The position numbers were made by a program, and so were the translations under genes. Shown in pieces: positions 1-8,008 of a DNA stretch of 59,519 nt. The notes under the pieces were generated by a model that was not told the DNA's origin, searched no databases, and was given only the letters and a program-made list of their open reading frames with translations. Origin of the DNA: Lachnospiraceae bacterium (GTDB lineage: Bacteria; Bacillota; Clostridia; Lachnospirales; Lachnospiraceae); assembly GCA_017424235.1 (NCBI GenBank), contig JAFPAQ010000039.1, positions 1-59,519 of the forward strand, in the 5' to 3' direction. The first letter of the stretch is position 1; each line of letters starts with the position of its first letter.

Positions 1-621
1 GATGATTGTATATTATATGTGAATGGTGAAAGAGTGTCAAAAGCAGCAGGCATTTATAGCGGTGATGTAGTTGAAGTAAAGAGCAAGCAGGAGCTTGATG
101 CACTTCAGGCCAAAAAGGATGCTTTTTTTGAAGCTGTCAAGGATCATATTGCCAAAAATGACAATATGACATCTGCAGAGACTGAAGTAAAATCAGCTGA
201 TGTAGTATCTGATGCCAAAAACATAGATGATAAAGAAACCGAATCAGCTGATACTATTGACAAAGAACTCGAAAAAGAAATCGAAAATAAAGTTGATAAA
301 AATACATCAAGCGACAGACCGGAAAGCCAGAATATAACTTCCTCAAATACAGTGGATGTATTTAAATCAATGATAGAAGATGCAGCTAAGGAAGAAAAAG
401 ATGAAGAAGAACAGATAAAGAAGATTATTGTTATTGTAAACCAGAAGCCTATTGTTATGAATGGTAAATCAAGCTACACATTTGTGGATATTTTTGATTA
501 CATTGATTTTGATACACGCAAAATGCAGGGTTCAGGGATTGCAACTCTGGTAAACGGTGAAAATGCACAGTATACACAGTTGCTTCACAACGGCGATAAA
601 GTAGAAGTTTACTGGAAATAA
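1..621 (+). CDS. C-terminal part of a larger protein with ThiS-like segments, possibly FtsA-like (5' truncated)
   Basis: The reading frame is open from base 1 (DDCILYVNGE...), so the true start lies upstream of the window. Two similar segments are visible: a VNGERVSKA...GDVVEVK stretch at the very start and a C-terminal VNGENAQYTQLLHNGDKVEVYWK-type end. Both have the short beta-rich look of ThiS/SLBB-like folds. They flank about 110 residues that are highly charged (D/E/K rich) and probably disordered. From memory, FtsA-like cell-division proteins of Lachnospiraceae end in a similar 'VNG...GD.IE.YW' segment, so FtsA-like is the best guess, but the actin-like core is outside the window. The product is therefore uncertain. 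The next gene starts about 50 bp downstream on the same strand. Confidence 0.5.
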   Translation, partial: DDCILYVNGERVSKAAGIYSGDVVEVKSKQELDALQAKKDAFFEAVKDHIAKNDNMTSAETEVKSADVVSDAKNIDDKETESADTIDKELEKEIENKVDKNTSSDRPESQNITSSNTVDVFKSMIEDAAKEEKDEEEQIKKIIVIVNQKPIVMNGKSSYTFVDIFDYIDFDTRKMQGSGIATLVNGENAQYTQLLHNGDKVEVYWK

Positions 622-672
622 TCAGCGCTTCTTTTGATGGTGCAAATATCAGAAAGGAAATGGATTTATATA

Positions 673-1470
673 ATGAGAATGTGCAGTATTGCCAGTGGCA
701 GCAGTGGTAACTGTATTTATGTAGGTACAGAAGCAACTCATCTGCTTGTCGATGTTGGAATAAGTTGTAAGAAGACAGTAGAAGGTCTTAACAAACTTGG
801 ACTTGCAGGTAATGATATTGATGGAATACTTATTACTCATGAACATTCCGATCATGTTAACGGACTGGGTGTTATGAGTCGAAAGTTTGGTATTCCAATT
901 TATGCCACAGCAGGAACAATAGAAGGTATTAAGAAGATTGGCAGTCTTGGTAAGATTGATGATTCACTTTTTCATGAGATTTCGCCGGATCACAAAATGA
1001 TGCTCAAGGACATAACAGTAAATCCCATGAAGATATCCCATGATGCTGCACAGCCTGTTGCATACAGGTTTCAGTATGGAAATAAAAGAATGGCAGTAGT
1101 CACAGACCTTGGTACTTATGATGAGTATACAGTTGAAAGTCTTAAAGGAATGGATGCACTTATGCTTGAAGCTAATCATGACATAAATATGCTTCAGGTT
1201 GGACCATATCCATACTATTTAAAACAACGTATTCTGGGTAACCGGGGTCACCTTTCAAATGAGCTTTCAGGTAAGTTACTTAGCAGATTATTAAATGACC
1301 ATATGCAGACAGTATTTCTCGGACATTTAAGTCATGAAAACAATCTTGCAGAGCTTGCCTATGAAACTGTAAGGCTTGAGATTTCCATCGCAGACAATGA
1401 ATATAAACCTGATGATTTTCAAATCTGCGTTGCAGATAGAAGTGAGATTTCAAAAATAGTTGAAATATAA
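673..1470 (+). CDS. MBL-fold metallo-hydrolase, WalJ/YycJ type
   Basis: The product is a 265-residue metallo-beta-lactamase-fold hydrolase. It starts MRMCSIASGSSGNC, the characteristic opening of the YycJ/WalJ family, and carries the metal motif HEHSDH, then DxG-type (VTDLGTYDEYT), EANHD and LGHLSHEN segments. Family members are two-metal phosphodiesterases/nucleases linked to cell-wall two-component systems or DNA repair in Firmicutes. The exact substrate here is not shown by the sequence. I chose the ATG at 673 over one at 634 because the family opening begins there and AGAAAGGA sits at 651-658. It probably shares a transcript with the gene upstream, and an intrinsic terminator follows at 1478. 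Confidence 0.85.
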   Translation: MRMCSIASGSSGNCIYVGTEATHLLVDVGISCKKTVEGLNKLGLAGNDIDGILITHEHSDHVNGLGVMSRKFGIPIYATAGTIEGIKKIGSLGKIDDSLFHEISPDHKMMLKDITVNPMKISHDAAQPVAYRFQYGNKRMAVVTDLGTYDEYTVESLKGMDALMLEANHDINMLQVGPYPYYLKQRILGNRGHLSNELSGKLLSRLLNDHMQTVFLGHLSHENNLAELAYETVRLEISIADNEYKPDDFQICVADRSEISKIVEI

Positions 1471-1477
1471 ATGAACG

Positions 1478-1512
1478 AAATGGTGCATATCCTTATGTGC
1501 ACCATTTTTTAC
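1478..1512 (+). terminator. Intrinsic terminator after the MBL-fold gene
   Basis: The arms AAATGGTGCA (1478-1487) and TGCACCATTT (1498-1507) are perfectly complementary around a 10-nt loop, and a short T run follows. It lies 8 bp after the stop codon, where transcription of the first two genes is expected to end. Confidence 0.8.
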
Positions 1513-1546
1513 ATTATAGGAAATTGCGACAGTGTAGTGTAAATTC
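1512..1546 (+). repeat. Dispersed palindromic-type repeat, copy A
   Basis: This stretch (core ATTGCGACAGTGTAGTGT) is nearly identical, with three differences over about 34 nt, to the reverse complement of 54018-54053. Its core also matches the right arm of the inverted-repeat element at 50644-50790. It lies between a terminator and a promoter and is non-coding. Confidence 0.65.
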
Positions 1547-1582
1547 TATCATTCACTTTTTTGATATCATTGAAATTAGTTG

Positions 1583-1650
1583 TTGAAATATATTGGAAAT
1601 TTGTTTATTATGGTAGTATGAGTTTTTACAGTTTACACTATTAAACTGTA
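1583..1650 (+). promoter_or_regulatory. Promoter and leader hairpin of the ACT-DUF711 pair
   Basis: TTGAAA (1583-1588), a 17-nt spacer and TATTAT (1606-1611) form a good housekeeping promoter. Just downstream, TACAGTTT (1627-1634) and AAACTGTA (1643-1650) are an 8-bp inverted repeat with an 8-nt loop at the predicted 5' end of the mRNA. It could be an operator or a stabilising 5' hairpin; the sequence does not say which. Confidence 0.55.
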
Positions 1651-1668
1651 TACGAATGGAGGAAGAAT

Positions 1669-1941
1669 ATGAAGAAAACAATAATTACAGTAGTAGGAAA
1701 AGATACAGTAGGTATTATCGCAAAGGTTTGTACATATCTTGCAGATAACAAAATAAATATTCTTGATATTTCACAGACAATCGTAGATGATTATTTCAAT
1801 ATGATGATGATTGCTGATATGAATACAAGTGCAAAATCTTTCAGCGAGGTTTCAGATGATTTAGATAAGATCGGCGAAGAAATCGGTGTAATTATTAAAT
1901 GTCAGAAGGAAGAGATTTTCAATAGCATGCATCGTCTTTAA
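1669..1941 (+). CDS. ACT domain protein (UPF0237/GcvR-like)
   Basis: The product is 90 residues and consists of a single ACT domain (MKKTIITVVGKDTVGIIAKV...NILDISQTI). ACT domains bind small ligands, usually amino acids, and act in cis or trans as regulators. A GGAGGAAGA ribosome binding site lies 5 nt before the ATG. The gene is followed 38 bp later by a DUF711 gene, and these two families are regularly paired in Firmicutes and archaea, so this is probably the regulatory partner of the DUF711 protein. Ligand and reaction are unknown. Confidence 0.85.
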   Translation: MKKTIITVVGKDTVGIIAKVCTYLADNKINILDISQTIVDDYFNMMMIADMNTSAKSFSEVSDDLDKIGEEIGVIIKCQKEEIFNSMHRL

Positions 1942-1979
1942 TTTGCAAAAAGATAAAACGAAAGGCAAGGATTTTATAA

Positions 1980-3344
1980 ATGATAAATATTAATGAAGTA
2001 TTAGAAACTAACAAAATGGTCGAGAAGCAGAATCTCGATGTTAGAACAATTACCCTTGGTATTAGTTTGTTAGATTGTATTGATTCAGATTTAAATAAAG
2101 TGAATGAAAAAATCTACAATAAAATTACTACCTTAGCAAAGGATCTTGTTGCAACAGGTCAGGAAATTGAAAAGGAATTTGGTATTCCTATCGTTAACAA
2201 GAGAATTTCAGTTACTCCTATATCACTTGTTGGTGGAGCGGCTTGTAAAACTCCTGATGACTTTGTTACTATTGCAAAAACTCTTGACAGAGCCAGAAAA
2301 GATGTTGGTGTTAATTTTATAGGTGGTTATTCAGCTTTGGTTTCAAAAGGAATGACAACTGCTGATGAACTTCTTATTCGATCTATTCCAAAGGCACTTG
2401 CTGAGACCGAGCTTGTATGTAGTTCAGTAAATCTTGGTTCTACAAAGACAGGTATAAATATGGATGCAGTCAGACTTATGGGTGACATCATAAAAGAAAC
2501 TGCAGAATTAACAAAGGACAACGATTCAATCGGATGTTCAAAGCTTGTAGTATTTTGCAATGCTCCGGATGATAACCCATTTATGGCAGGTGCTTTCCAT
2601 GGTGTTACAGAGGCAGACGCTATCATAAATGTTGGTGTAAGTGGTCCTGGTGTAGTTAAATCTGCATTAGAGTCTGTTCGTGGCGAAAACTTCGAGGTTC
2701 TCTGTGAGACAATTAAGAAGACTGCATTCAAGGTTACACGTGTTGGACAGCTTGTTGCACAGGAAGCATCAAAGCGTCTCAATGTACCATTTGGTATCGT
2801 TGACCTTTCCCTTGCACCTACTCCTGCAATTGGAGACAGCGTTGCTGATATCTTATGTGAGATTGGTCTTGAATATGCCGGTGCACCAGGAACAACAGCA
2901 GCACTTGCTCTTTTGAATGACCAGGTTAAAAAGGGTGGTGTAATGGCATCTTCTTATGTTGGCGGACTCAGCGGCGCATTTATTCCTGTAAGTGAAGATC
3001 AGGGTATGATAGATGCTGTAAATGCAGGTGCATTAACTATCGAAAAGCTTGAAGCCATGACATGTGTATGTTCAGTAGGTCTTGATATGATAGCTATTCC
3101 TGGAGATACAAAGCCTACTACAATTGCCGGTATCATTGCAGATGAGCTTGCTATCGGTATGGTAAACCAGAAAACAACAGCAGTACGTGTTATTCCTGTT
3201 ATTGGAAAAGGTGTTGGTGACAGTGCAGAATTTGGTGGACTTCTTGGTTATGCACCAATTATGCCGGTTAACCAGTTCTCATGCGATGCATTTGTTAATC
3301 GTGGCGGACGTATCCCTGCTCCTATACATAGCTTTAAAAATTAA
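1980..3344 (+). CDS. DUF711 family protein (UPF0210, PFL-like fold)
   Basis: This 454-residue protein has the DUF711/UPF0210 pattern throughout: N-terminal [38 protein letters not shown], and a glycine-rich C-terminal half ([35 protein letters not shown]). Known structures of the family resemble pyruvate-formate-lyase-type barrels, but no glycyl-radical motif is visible and no reaction is established. The length is normal for the family. The gene is expressed behind the ACT-domain gene and ends in a strong bidirectional terminator facing the convergent lacI-type gene. Confidence 0.88.
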   Translation: MININEVLETNKMVEKQNLDVRTITLGISLLDCIDSDLNKVNEKIYNKITTLAKDLVATGQEIEKEFGIPIVNKRISVTPISLVGGAACKTPDDFVTIAKTLDRARKDVGVNFIGGYSALVSKGMTTADELLIRSIPKALAETELVCSSVNLGSTKTGINMDAVRLMGDIIKETAELTKDNDSIGCSKLVVFCNAPDDNPFMAGAFHGVTEADAIINVGVSGPGVVKSALESVRGENFEVLCETIKKTAFKVTRVGQLVAQEASKRLNVPFGIVDLSLAPTPAIGDSVADILCEIGLEYAGAPGTTAALALLNDQVKKGGVMASSYVGGLSGAFIPVSEDQGMIDAVNAGALTIEKLEAMTCVCSVGLDMIAIPGDTKPTTIAGIIADELAIGMVNQKTTAVRVIPVIGKGVGDSAEFGGLLGYAPIMPVNQFSCDAFVNRGGRIPAPIHSFKN

Positions 3345-3358
3345 TTATTATATTAAAG

Positions 3359-3394
3359 TACAAAAATCGGATGCCGGCGCATCCGATTTTTGTA
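3359..3394. terminator. Bidirectional terminator between convergent genes
   Basis: The 16-nt perfect arms 3359-3374 and 3379-3394 (core ATCGGATGC/GCATCCGAT) surround a CGGC loop. The arms end in A-runs and T-runs, so a U-tract is produced in either direction. This fits the convergent DUF711 and lacI-type genes. The core GGATGCCGGCG recurs at 50651. Confidence 0.9.
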
Positions 3395-3399
3395 TTCTT

Positions 3400-4416
3400 C
3401 TAAAAACTGGTTGTTCCCCTTTTAATCAGCTTACCTTCGAAAATAGATTTCTTAGGCATCTGCTCACCCGCCAAAACCCCTATAAGAGTTTTGACAAGCT
3501 GTGTTGTCAAAGTTTCAAGATGATTATCAATGGAAGTAAGCTCAGGAGTGCAACAGCTTGTAAGTATTGAGTTGTTGTATCCTATGATTGATAAGTCATC
3601 CGGTATTGAGCGATGTTTTCTCTGAGCATATTTTATTGCAGCTATTGCAAGTGTATCATCGGCAGCTATTATTCCATGAAAACTATGTCCCAGACTTTCA
3701 TATTCATCTATAAAGCTTGCCATATCTTCAATATTTGTCAATGCTTCATCAATATGACATATCATGTCTTCAAAGCTGTTTATTCCCATAGATTTCATGG
3801 CTGACTTATAACCTTCCAGCTTTTTCATACTACTATATGAATTGGAATTGTATATATAAAGGATATCATTTATTCCCGATTTTAGCATTTCAGACGTTGC
3901 TTCAAACATAGAAGAACGATCATCACACAAGGTGCTATATACGTTTGGATATTCAAAGTCTGCATTGAGAATCATAATAGGCACTTTTGAAGAACTGTCA
4001 ATTATATATTGATTTTCCTGTTCAGTAGAACCAATAAAATTAGAACCAACAAGTATCAATGCATCAATTTTTTTTGAAAGAATCAGGTTGACATAGTGTT
4101 TTTTTACATCAAGGTTATATCCTGTACAACACAACAGTGATTCATAATCATTTGACTGCAATTCCTGTTGTAGATAGTATACAGCTTTTGCCAAATATAT
4201 GTCTGATGAATCTGCACAGAGTATGCCTATAGTTTTTTGCGAGCGAAGGCTCATAGCTCTCGCGGACGCATTAGGAGTATAGTCATTTTGCCTGATTATA
4301 TCCAATACCTTTTTTCTTGTTGATTCACGTACATTTTCACTTCCATTTAGCACTCTCGAAACGGTTGCAATAGATACATTAGCTTTTTTTGAAATATCAT
4401 AAATCGTTAACGGCAT
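3400..4416 (-). CDS. LacI-family transcriptional regulator, probable uronate regulator
   Basis: The product is a 338-residue LacI/GalR repressor. The N-terminal helix-turn-helix reads TIYDISKKANVSIATVSRVLNG with the hinge region after it, followed by a periplasmic-binding-protein-like effector domain beginning KTIGILCAD. An AGGAGAT ribosome binding site precedes the ATG. The gene diverges from uxaC, and two near-identical palindromes, TGTAAACACTTACA (4459) and TGAAAACGCTTACA (4629), sit at its own promoter and at the uxaC promoter. The simplest reading is an autoregulated repressor of uxaC-eda-kdgK, released by a hexuronate or KDG-type intermediate. The effector identity is inferred from context only. 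Confidence 0.88.
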   Translation of the reverse strand: MPLTIYDISKKANVSIATVSRVLNGSENVRESTRKKVLDIIRQNDYTPNASARAMSLRSQKTIGILCADSSDIYLAKAVYYLQQELQSNDYESLLCCTGYNLDVKKHYVNLILSKKIDALILVGSNFIGSTEQENQYIIDSSSKVPIMILNADFEYPNVYSTLCDDRSSMFEATSEMLKSGINDILYIYNSNSYSSMKKLEGYKSAMKSMGINSFEDMICHIDEALTNIEDMASFIDEYESLGHSFHGIIAADDTLAIAAIKYAQRKHRSIPDDLSIIGYNNSILTSCCTPELTSIDNHLETLTTQLVKTLIGVLAGEQMPKKSIFEGKLIKRGTTSF

Positions 4417-4458
4417 TATTATCTCCTGTTATTAATAGTCTATTTTAAATTAATACAA

Positions 4459-4514
4459 TGTAAACACTTACATAGAATATGAATAATTATACATGTATAT
4501 ATTGCGATTTGCAA
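4459..4514 (-). promoter_or_regulatory. Promoter and operator of the lacI-type gene
   Basis: On the minus strand, TTGCAA (4509-4514) and TATAAT (4486-4491) are separated by exactly 17 nt. The palindrome TGTAAACACTTACA (4459-4472) lies just downstream of the predicted transcription start, a position that would block initiation or elongation. It differs from the palindrome at the uxaC start by two of 14 bases. Confidence 0.7.
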
Positions 4515-4594
4515 CTATAAGAAAGGCTGTTTAGATGTAATAGGATACAAATTACAGTATATATGAAAAAAATATAGGTATTTAATCGTTTTGG

Positions 4595-4642
4595 TTGACA
4601 CATATAGATAAAAGTGTGAAAATAGCAATGAAAACGCTTACA
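4595..4642 (+). promoter_or_regulatory. uxaC promoter with LacI/cre-type operator
   Basis: TTGACA (4595-4600), a 17-nt spacer and a weak -10 GAAAAT (4618-4623) lead to a predicted start around 4630. TGAAAACGCTTACA (4629-4642) overlaps that start. This sequence fits both the operator at 4459 and the CcpA cre consensus TGNAARCGNWWWCA at every position, so specific repression, carbon catabolite repression, or both, could act here. Confidence 0.7.
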
Positions 4643-4665
4643 ATAATTTATGGGAGATATAGCAT

Positions 4666-6072
4666 ATGAAATCTTTTATGGATAATAATTTTTTGCTGTC
4701 TACACAGACTGCGCAGAAGCTTTATCATGATTATGCTTCCAAGATGCCGGTTATAGATTATCACTGTCATATCAATCCAAAGGAGATTGCCGAGGACAGA
4801 CATTTTGATAATATTACTCAGGTATGGCTTGGAGGAGATCACTATAAGTGGCGATTTATGCGCTCATGTGGAGTTGATGAGAGTTATATTACCGGAAATG
4901 CTTCTGACAAAGAGAAGTTTATGAAGTGGGCAGAGTGTTTAGGTAAGGCTATTGGAAATCCACTGTATCATTGGTCACATTTAGAACTTCAAAGATATTT
5001 TGGATATCATGGTTCACTAAGTGCGAAAACAGCTGAAGAAGTATGGGAAATTTGCAACAATAAGTTAGCTGAACCAGGCATGAGTGCAAGAAATCTTATC
5101 AAACAATCAAATGTTAAACTCATTTGCACAACAGACGATCCTGTTGATTCACTTGAGTGGCACAAAATGATCGCTGAAGATGAAAGCTTTGATGTTCAGG
5201 TGCTTCCTGCATGGAGACCTGACAAGGCAATGAATATAGAAAAAGCAGATTATGCAGATTATATAAATAAGCTTTCAGAAATAAGTAAAGTGTCAATAAA
5301 TACTTTCTCTGATTTAAAGAAAGCTCTTTTTGTAAGAATGGACTTCTTTGCAACAATGGGCTGTTCAGTATCAGATCATGGACTTGAATTTCTGATGTAT
5401 GTACCGGCTTCTGACAAAGAAATAGAAGATATATTTACAAAGAGACTTGCAGGCACTACCATAAGTCGTGATGAAGAATTGAAGTTTAAAACAGCTTTTA
5501 TGCTTTATATGGGAAGTGAATATACAAAGCGCGATTGGGTAATGCAGTTGCATTATGGATGCAAGAGAGATAACAACCAGAAAATGTTTAGAAGCATAGG
5601 CGTCGACACAGGCTTTGACTGCATAAACAATTACTCACCTTCTGCTCAGACAGCAGATTTTCTCAATGCTATGAATGATAATGGCGGACTTCCAAGAACT
5701 ATTCTTTATAGTCTTAACCCAAATGATAATCAGACAATAGGTACTATTATTGGATGTTTTCAGGATTCATCAGCAGTAGCAAAGATACAACAGGGATCTG
5801 CATGGTGGTTTAATGATAACAAGACAGGTATGCAGGATCAGATGATATCACTTGCCAATCTTGGAAATCTTTCAGGATTTGTAGGTATGCTTACTGATTC
5901 AAGAAGCTTTCTTTCATATACCAGACATGAATATTTCCGCAGAATCCTGTGTGAACTTATTGGCAACTGGGTAGAGAATGGAGAGTATCCACAGGATTAT
6001 GATATACTTGGTGAAATAGTCGAGGATATTTCGTATAACAATGCAGTAAACTACTTTAAATTTAACTTATAG
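4666..6072 (+). CDS. uxaC: Glucuronate isomerase (uronate isomerase)
   Basis: UxaC isomerises D-glucuronate to fructuronate and D-galacturonate to tagaturonate, the entry step for uronic acids released from xylan and pectin. The 468-residue product has the amidohydrolase-related barrel with the N-terminal metal motif HCHINPKEIAED, the DHYKWRFMRSCGV segment, and a C-terminal LTDSRSFLSYTRHEYFRRILC segment typical of the family. The length is normal. A GGGAGA ribosome binding site precedes the ATG. It is the first gene of uxaC-eda-kdgK, opposite the lacI-type regulator. No fructuronate reductase (uxuB) or mannonate dehydratase (uxuA) is in the window, so those steps must be encoded elsewhere. 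Confidence 0.96.
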   Translation: MKSFMDNNFLLSTQTAQKLYHDYASKMPVIDYHCHINPKEIAEDRHFDNITQVWLGGDHYKWRFMRSCGVDESYITGNASDKEKFMKWAECLGKAIGNPLYHWSHLELQRYFGYHGSLSAKTAEEVWEICNNKLAEPGMSARNLIKQSNVKLICTTDDPVDSLEWHKMIAEDESFDVQVLPAWRPDKAMNIEKADYADYINKLSEISKVSINTFSDLKKALFVRMDFFATMGCSVSDHGLEFLMYVPASDKEIEDIFTKRLAGTTISRDEELKFKTAFMLYMGSEYTKRDWVMQLHYGCKRDNNQKMFRSIGVDTGFDCINNYSPSAQTADFLNAMNDNGGLPRTILYSLNPNDNQTIGTIIGCFQDSSAVAKIQQGSAWWFNDNKTGMQDQMISLANLGNLSGFVGMLTDSRSFLSYTRHEYFRRILCELIGNWVENGEYPQDYDILGEIVEDISYNNAVNYFKFNL

Positions 6073-6134
6073 AATTGATTACATAACAGACAGTCCGATA
6101 ATCTGATGAAATTACATTTTAGGAGGCAAATAAA

Positions 6135-6773
6135 ATGAATGAAGTATTAGAACAGTTTAAAAAGATAGGAATCATTCCTGTTGTTGTATTAGATGATGCA
6201 AAGGATGCAGAGCCATTAGGACGTGCACTTATGGAAGGCGGACTTCCTTGTGCTGAAATAACCTTTCGTACTGCAGCAGCCGAAGAGTCTATCCGAATAA
6301 TGAGTCAAAAATTTCCTGATATGCTTGTAGGAGCCGGTACAGTGCTTACAACCGAGCAGGTAGATCGCGCAGTAGCTGCCGGTGCAAAATTTATAGTCAG
6401 CCCTGGAATCAATCCAAAGGTTGTTGATTACTGTGTAAAAAAGAATATTCCAATTACGCCAGGTACATGTAATCCGTCAAACGTTGAAACTGCATTGGAA
6501 TTTGGACTTGACGTTGTTAAGTTTTTCCCTGCGGAAGCAGCAGGTGGATTGAATTATATCAAAGCAATAGCTGCTCCTTACACAGGAGTACAGTTTATGC
6601 CGACAGGTGGAATAAATGCAGAAAATGTAAAGGATTACTTAAAATATGATAGAATCATTGCCTGTGGCGGTAGCTGGATGGTAAAAGGTGATCTTATCAA
6701 AAATGGCAATTTTGACAAGATTAAAGAGCTTACGGCAGAAGCAGCAAATATCGTAAAAGAAATCAGAGGCTAA
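6135..6773 (+). CDS. eda: 2-keto-3-deoxy-6-phosphogluconate/KHG aldolase
   Basis: The enzyme cleaves KDPG to pyruvate and glyceraldehyde 3-phosphate. The 212-residue product is a class I aldolase barrel: EITFRTAAAEESI contains the catalytic glutamate region, VGAGTVLT and SPGINPKVV follow, and the Schiff-base lysine lies in VVKFFPAEAAGG. The phosphate-binding MPTGGIN and ACGGSWM motifs are present. An AGGAGG ribosome binding site lies 8 nt before the ATG. It sits between uxaC and kdgK in one operon, and the kinase product is its substrate. Confidence 0.96.
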   Translation: MNEVLEQFKKIGIIPVVVLDDAKDAEPLGRALMEGGLPCAEITFRTAAAEESIRIMSQKFPDMLVGAGTVLTTEQVDRAVAAGAKFIVSPGINPKVVDYCVKKNIPITPGTCNPSNVETALEFGLDVVKFFPAEAAGGLNYIKAIAAPYTGVQFMPTGGINAENVKDYLKYDRIIACGGSWMVKGDLIKNGNFDKIKELTAEAANIVKEIRG

Positions 6774-6794
6774 TAAGAAAGGTGTGTATATATG

Positions 6795-7892
6795 ATGGAT
6801 TTAAAATTAAGACCGGCAGAAGAATGTGCATTTGACGCAGTTTCATTAGGAGAAGTAATGTTACGTCTTGATCCTGGCGAAGGACGTATTCGTACAGCAA
6901 GACAGTTTCGTGCCTGGGAAGGTGGCGGAGAATATAATGTTGTTCGTGGCCTTAGAAGATGTTTTGGCTTGAAAACAGCAGTTATTACTGCTGTTGCAGA
7001 TAATGAAATAGGTATGCTTATGGAAGATTTTATACTTCAGGGTGGGGTGGATACTTCACTTATTAAGTGGATGCCTACTGATGGAATTGGTCGTGTATGT
7101 AGAAATGGTATCAATTTTACAGAGAGAGGCTTTGGTATTAGAGGTGCTGTAGGTTGTTCTGACAGAGCAAATACAGCTATCTCAAAGGCAACCCCTGAAG
7201 ATTTTGATTTTGAATATATCTTTGGTACTCTTGGTGTCAGATGGCTTCATACAGGTGGAATATATGCTGCACTTTCTGAGCAGTCATGTGAAACAGTGCT
7301 TGCAGCAATAAAGACAGCCAAGAAGTATGGAACTATTGTATCTTATGATTTAAATTACCGTCCTTCTATGTGGAGTGCAATTGGTGGACTTGAGAAAGCA
7401 CAGCAGGTCAATAAGGAAATTGCAAAATATGTTGATGTAATGATTGGAAATGAAGAAGATTTTACTGCATGTCTTGGATTTGAAATTGAAGGAAATGATG
7501 CAAATTTAAAGGAACTCAACATTGAGGGATACAAAAAGATGATCAATGAAGCAGTAAAGGTATATCCAAACTTTAAGGCAGTAGCAACAACACTTCGTAC
7601 AGTAAAGACTGCAACTGTAAATGACTGGTCAGCTTTATGCTGGGCAGGTGGAGAAATTTACAAGGCAAAGCAATACGATGGACTTGAAATCATGGACAGA
7701 GTAGGTGGAGGAGATTCATTTGCGTCAGGACTTGTATATGGACTTATGACAACAGGTGATGCTGAGATAGCCGTAAACTATGGAGCTGCCCACGGAGCAC
7801 TTGCAATGACAACACCAGGTGATACAACAATGGCAAGCAAGAAAGAAGTTGAAGCTATTATGGGTGGAGCAGGAGCCAGAGTACAGAGATAA
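6795..7892 (+). CDS. kdgK: PfkB-family 2-keto-3-deoxygluconate kinase
   Basis: The product phosphorylates KDG to KDPG, the substrate of the adjacent aldolase. It is a PfkB sugar kinase of about 365 residues, with N-terminal SLGEVMLRLDPGEGRIRTA, the substrate-side GGGEYNVVRGL motif, and the C-terminal anion-hole and catalytic-base motif DRVGGGDSFASG (Asp near residue 307). Two ATGs are in tandem (6792 and 6795). The second gives a 12-nt gap to GAAAGG (6777-6782), matching the spacing seen at other genes here, so I use it; the difference is one residue. The substrate is inferred from family and operon. No clear terminator follows. Confidence 0.9.
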   Translation: MDLKLRPAEECAFDAVSLGEVMLRLDPGEGRIRTARQFRAWEGGGEYNVVRGLRRCFGLKTAVITAVADNEIGMLMEDFILQGGVDTSLIKWMPTDGIGRVCRNGINFTERGFGIRGAVGCSDRANTAISKATPEDFDFEYIFGTLGVRWLHTGGIYAALSEQSCETVLAAIKTAKKYGTIVSYDLNYRPSMWSAIGGLEKAQQVNKEIAKYVDVMIGNEEDFTACLGFEIEGNDANLKELNIEGYKKMINEAVKVYPNFKAVATTLRTVKTATVNDWSALCWAGGEIYKAKQYDGLEIMDRVGGGDSFASGLVYGLMTTGDAEIAVNYGAAHGALAMTTPGDTTMASKKEVEAIMGGAGARVQR

Positions 7893-7965
7893 TTATTCAT
7901 TTTCTAAAGCTGCCAAATAATATCGTTTAATTTTTCTTGTATAGATTTAAAAAGAATTATACTTG

Positions 7966-7974
7966 TGGTATAAT
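7966..7974 (+). promoter_or_regulatory. Extended -10 promoter of the NifX-SlyD fusion gene
   Basis: TGGTATAAT is an extended -10 element (TGN plus a perfect TATAAT) 35 bp before the ATG. The -35 position holds only TTTAAA (7946-7951), as is usual when an extended -10 is present. An AGGAGGAAA ribosome binding site follows before 8009. Confidence 0.65.
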
Positions 7975-8008
7975 TTTGCAATGTAATTGAAATAGGAGGA
8001 AAATAAAG

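Noticed and set aside
2327-2782. Antisense open frame within DUF711, and similar frames opposite tyrS, der, metH and gpsA
   Set aside because: They are mirror frames of strongly coding genes, with no ribosome site or recognisable protein.
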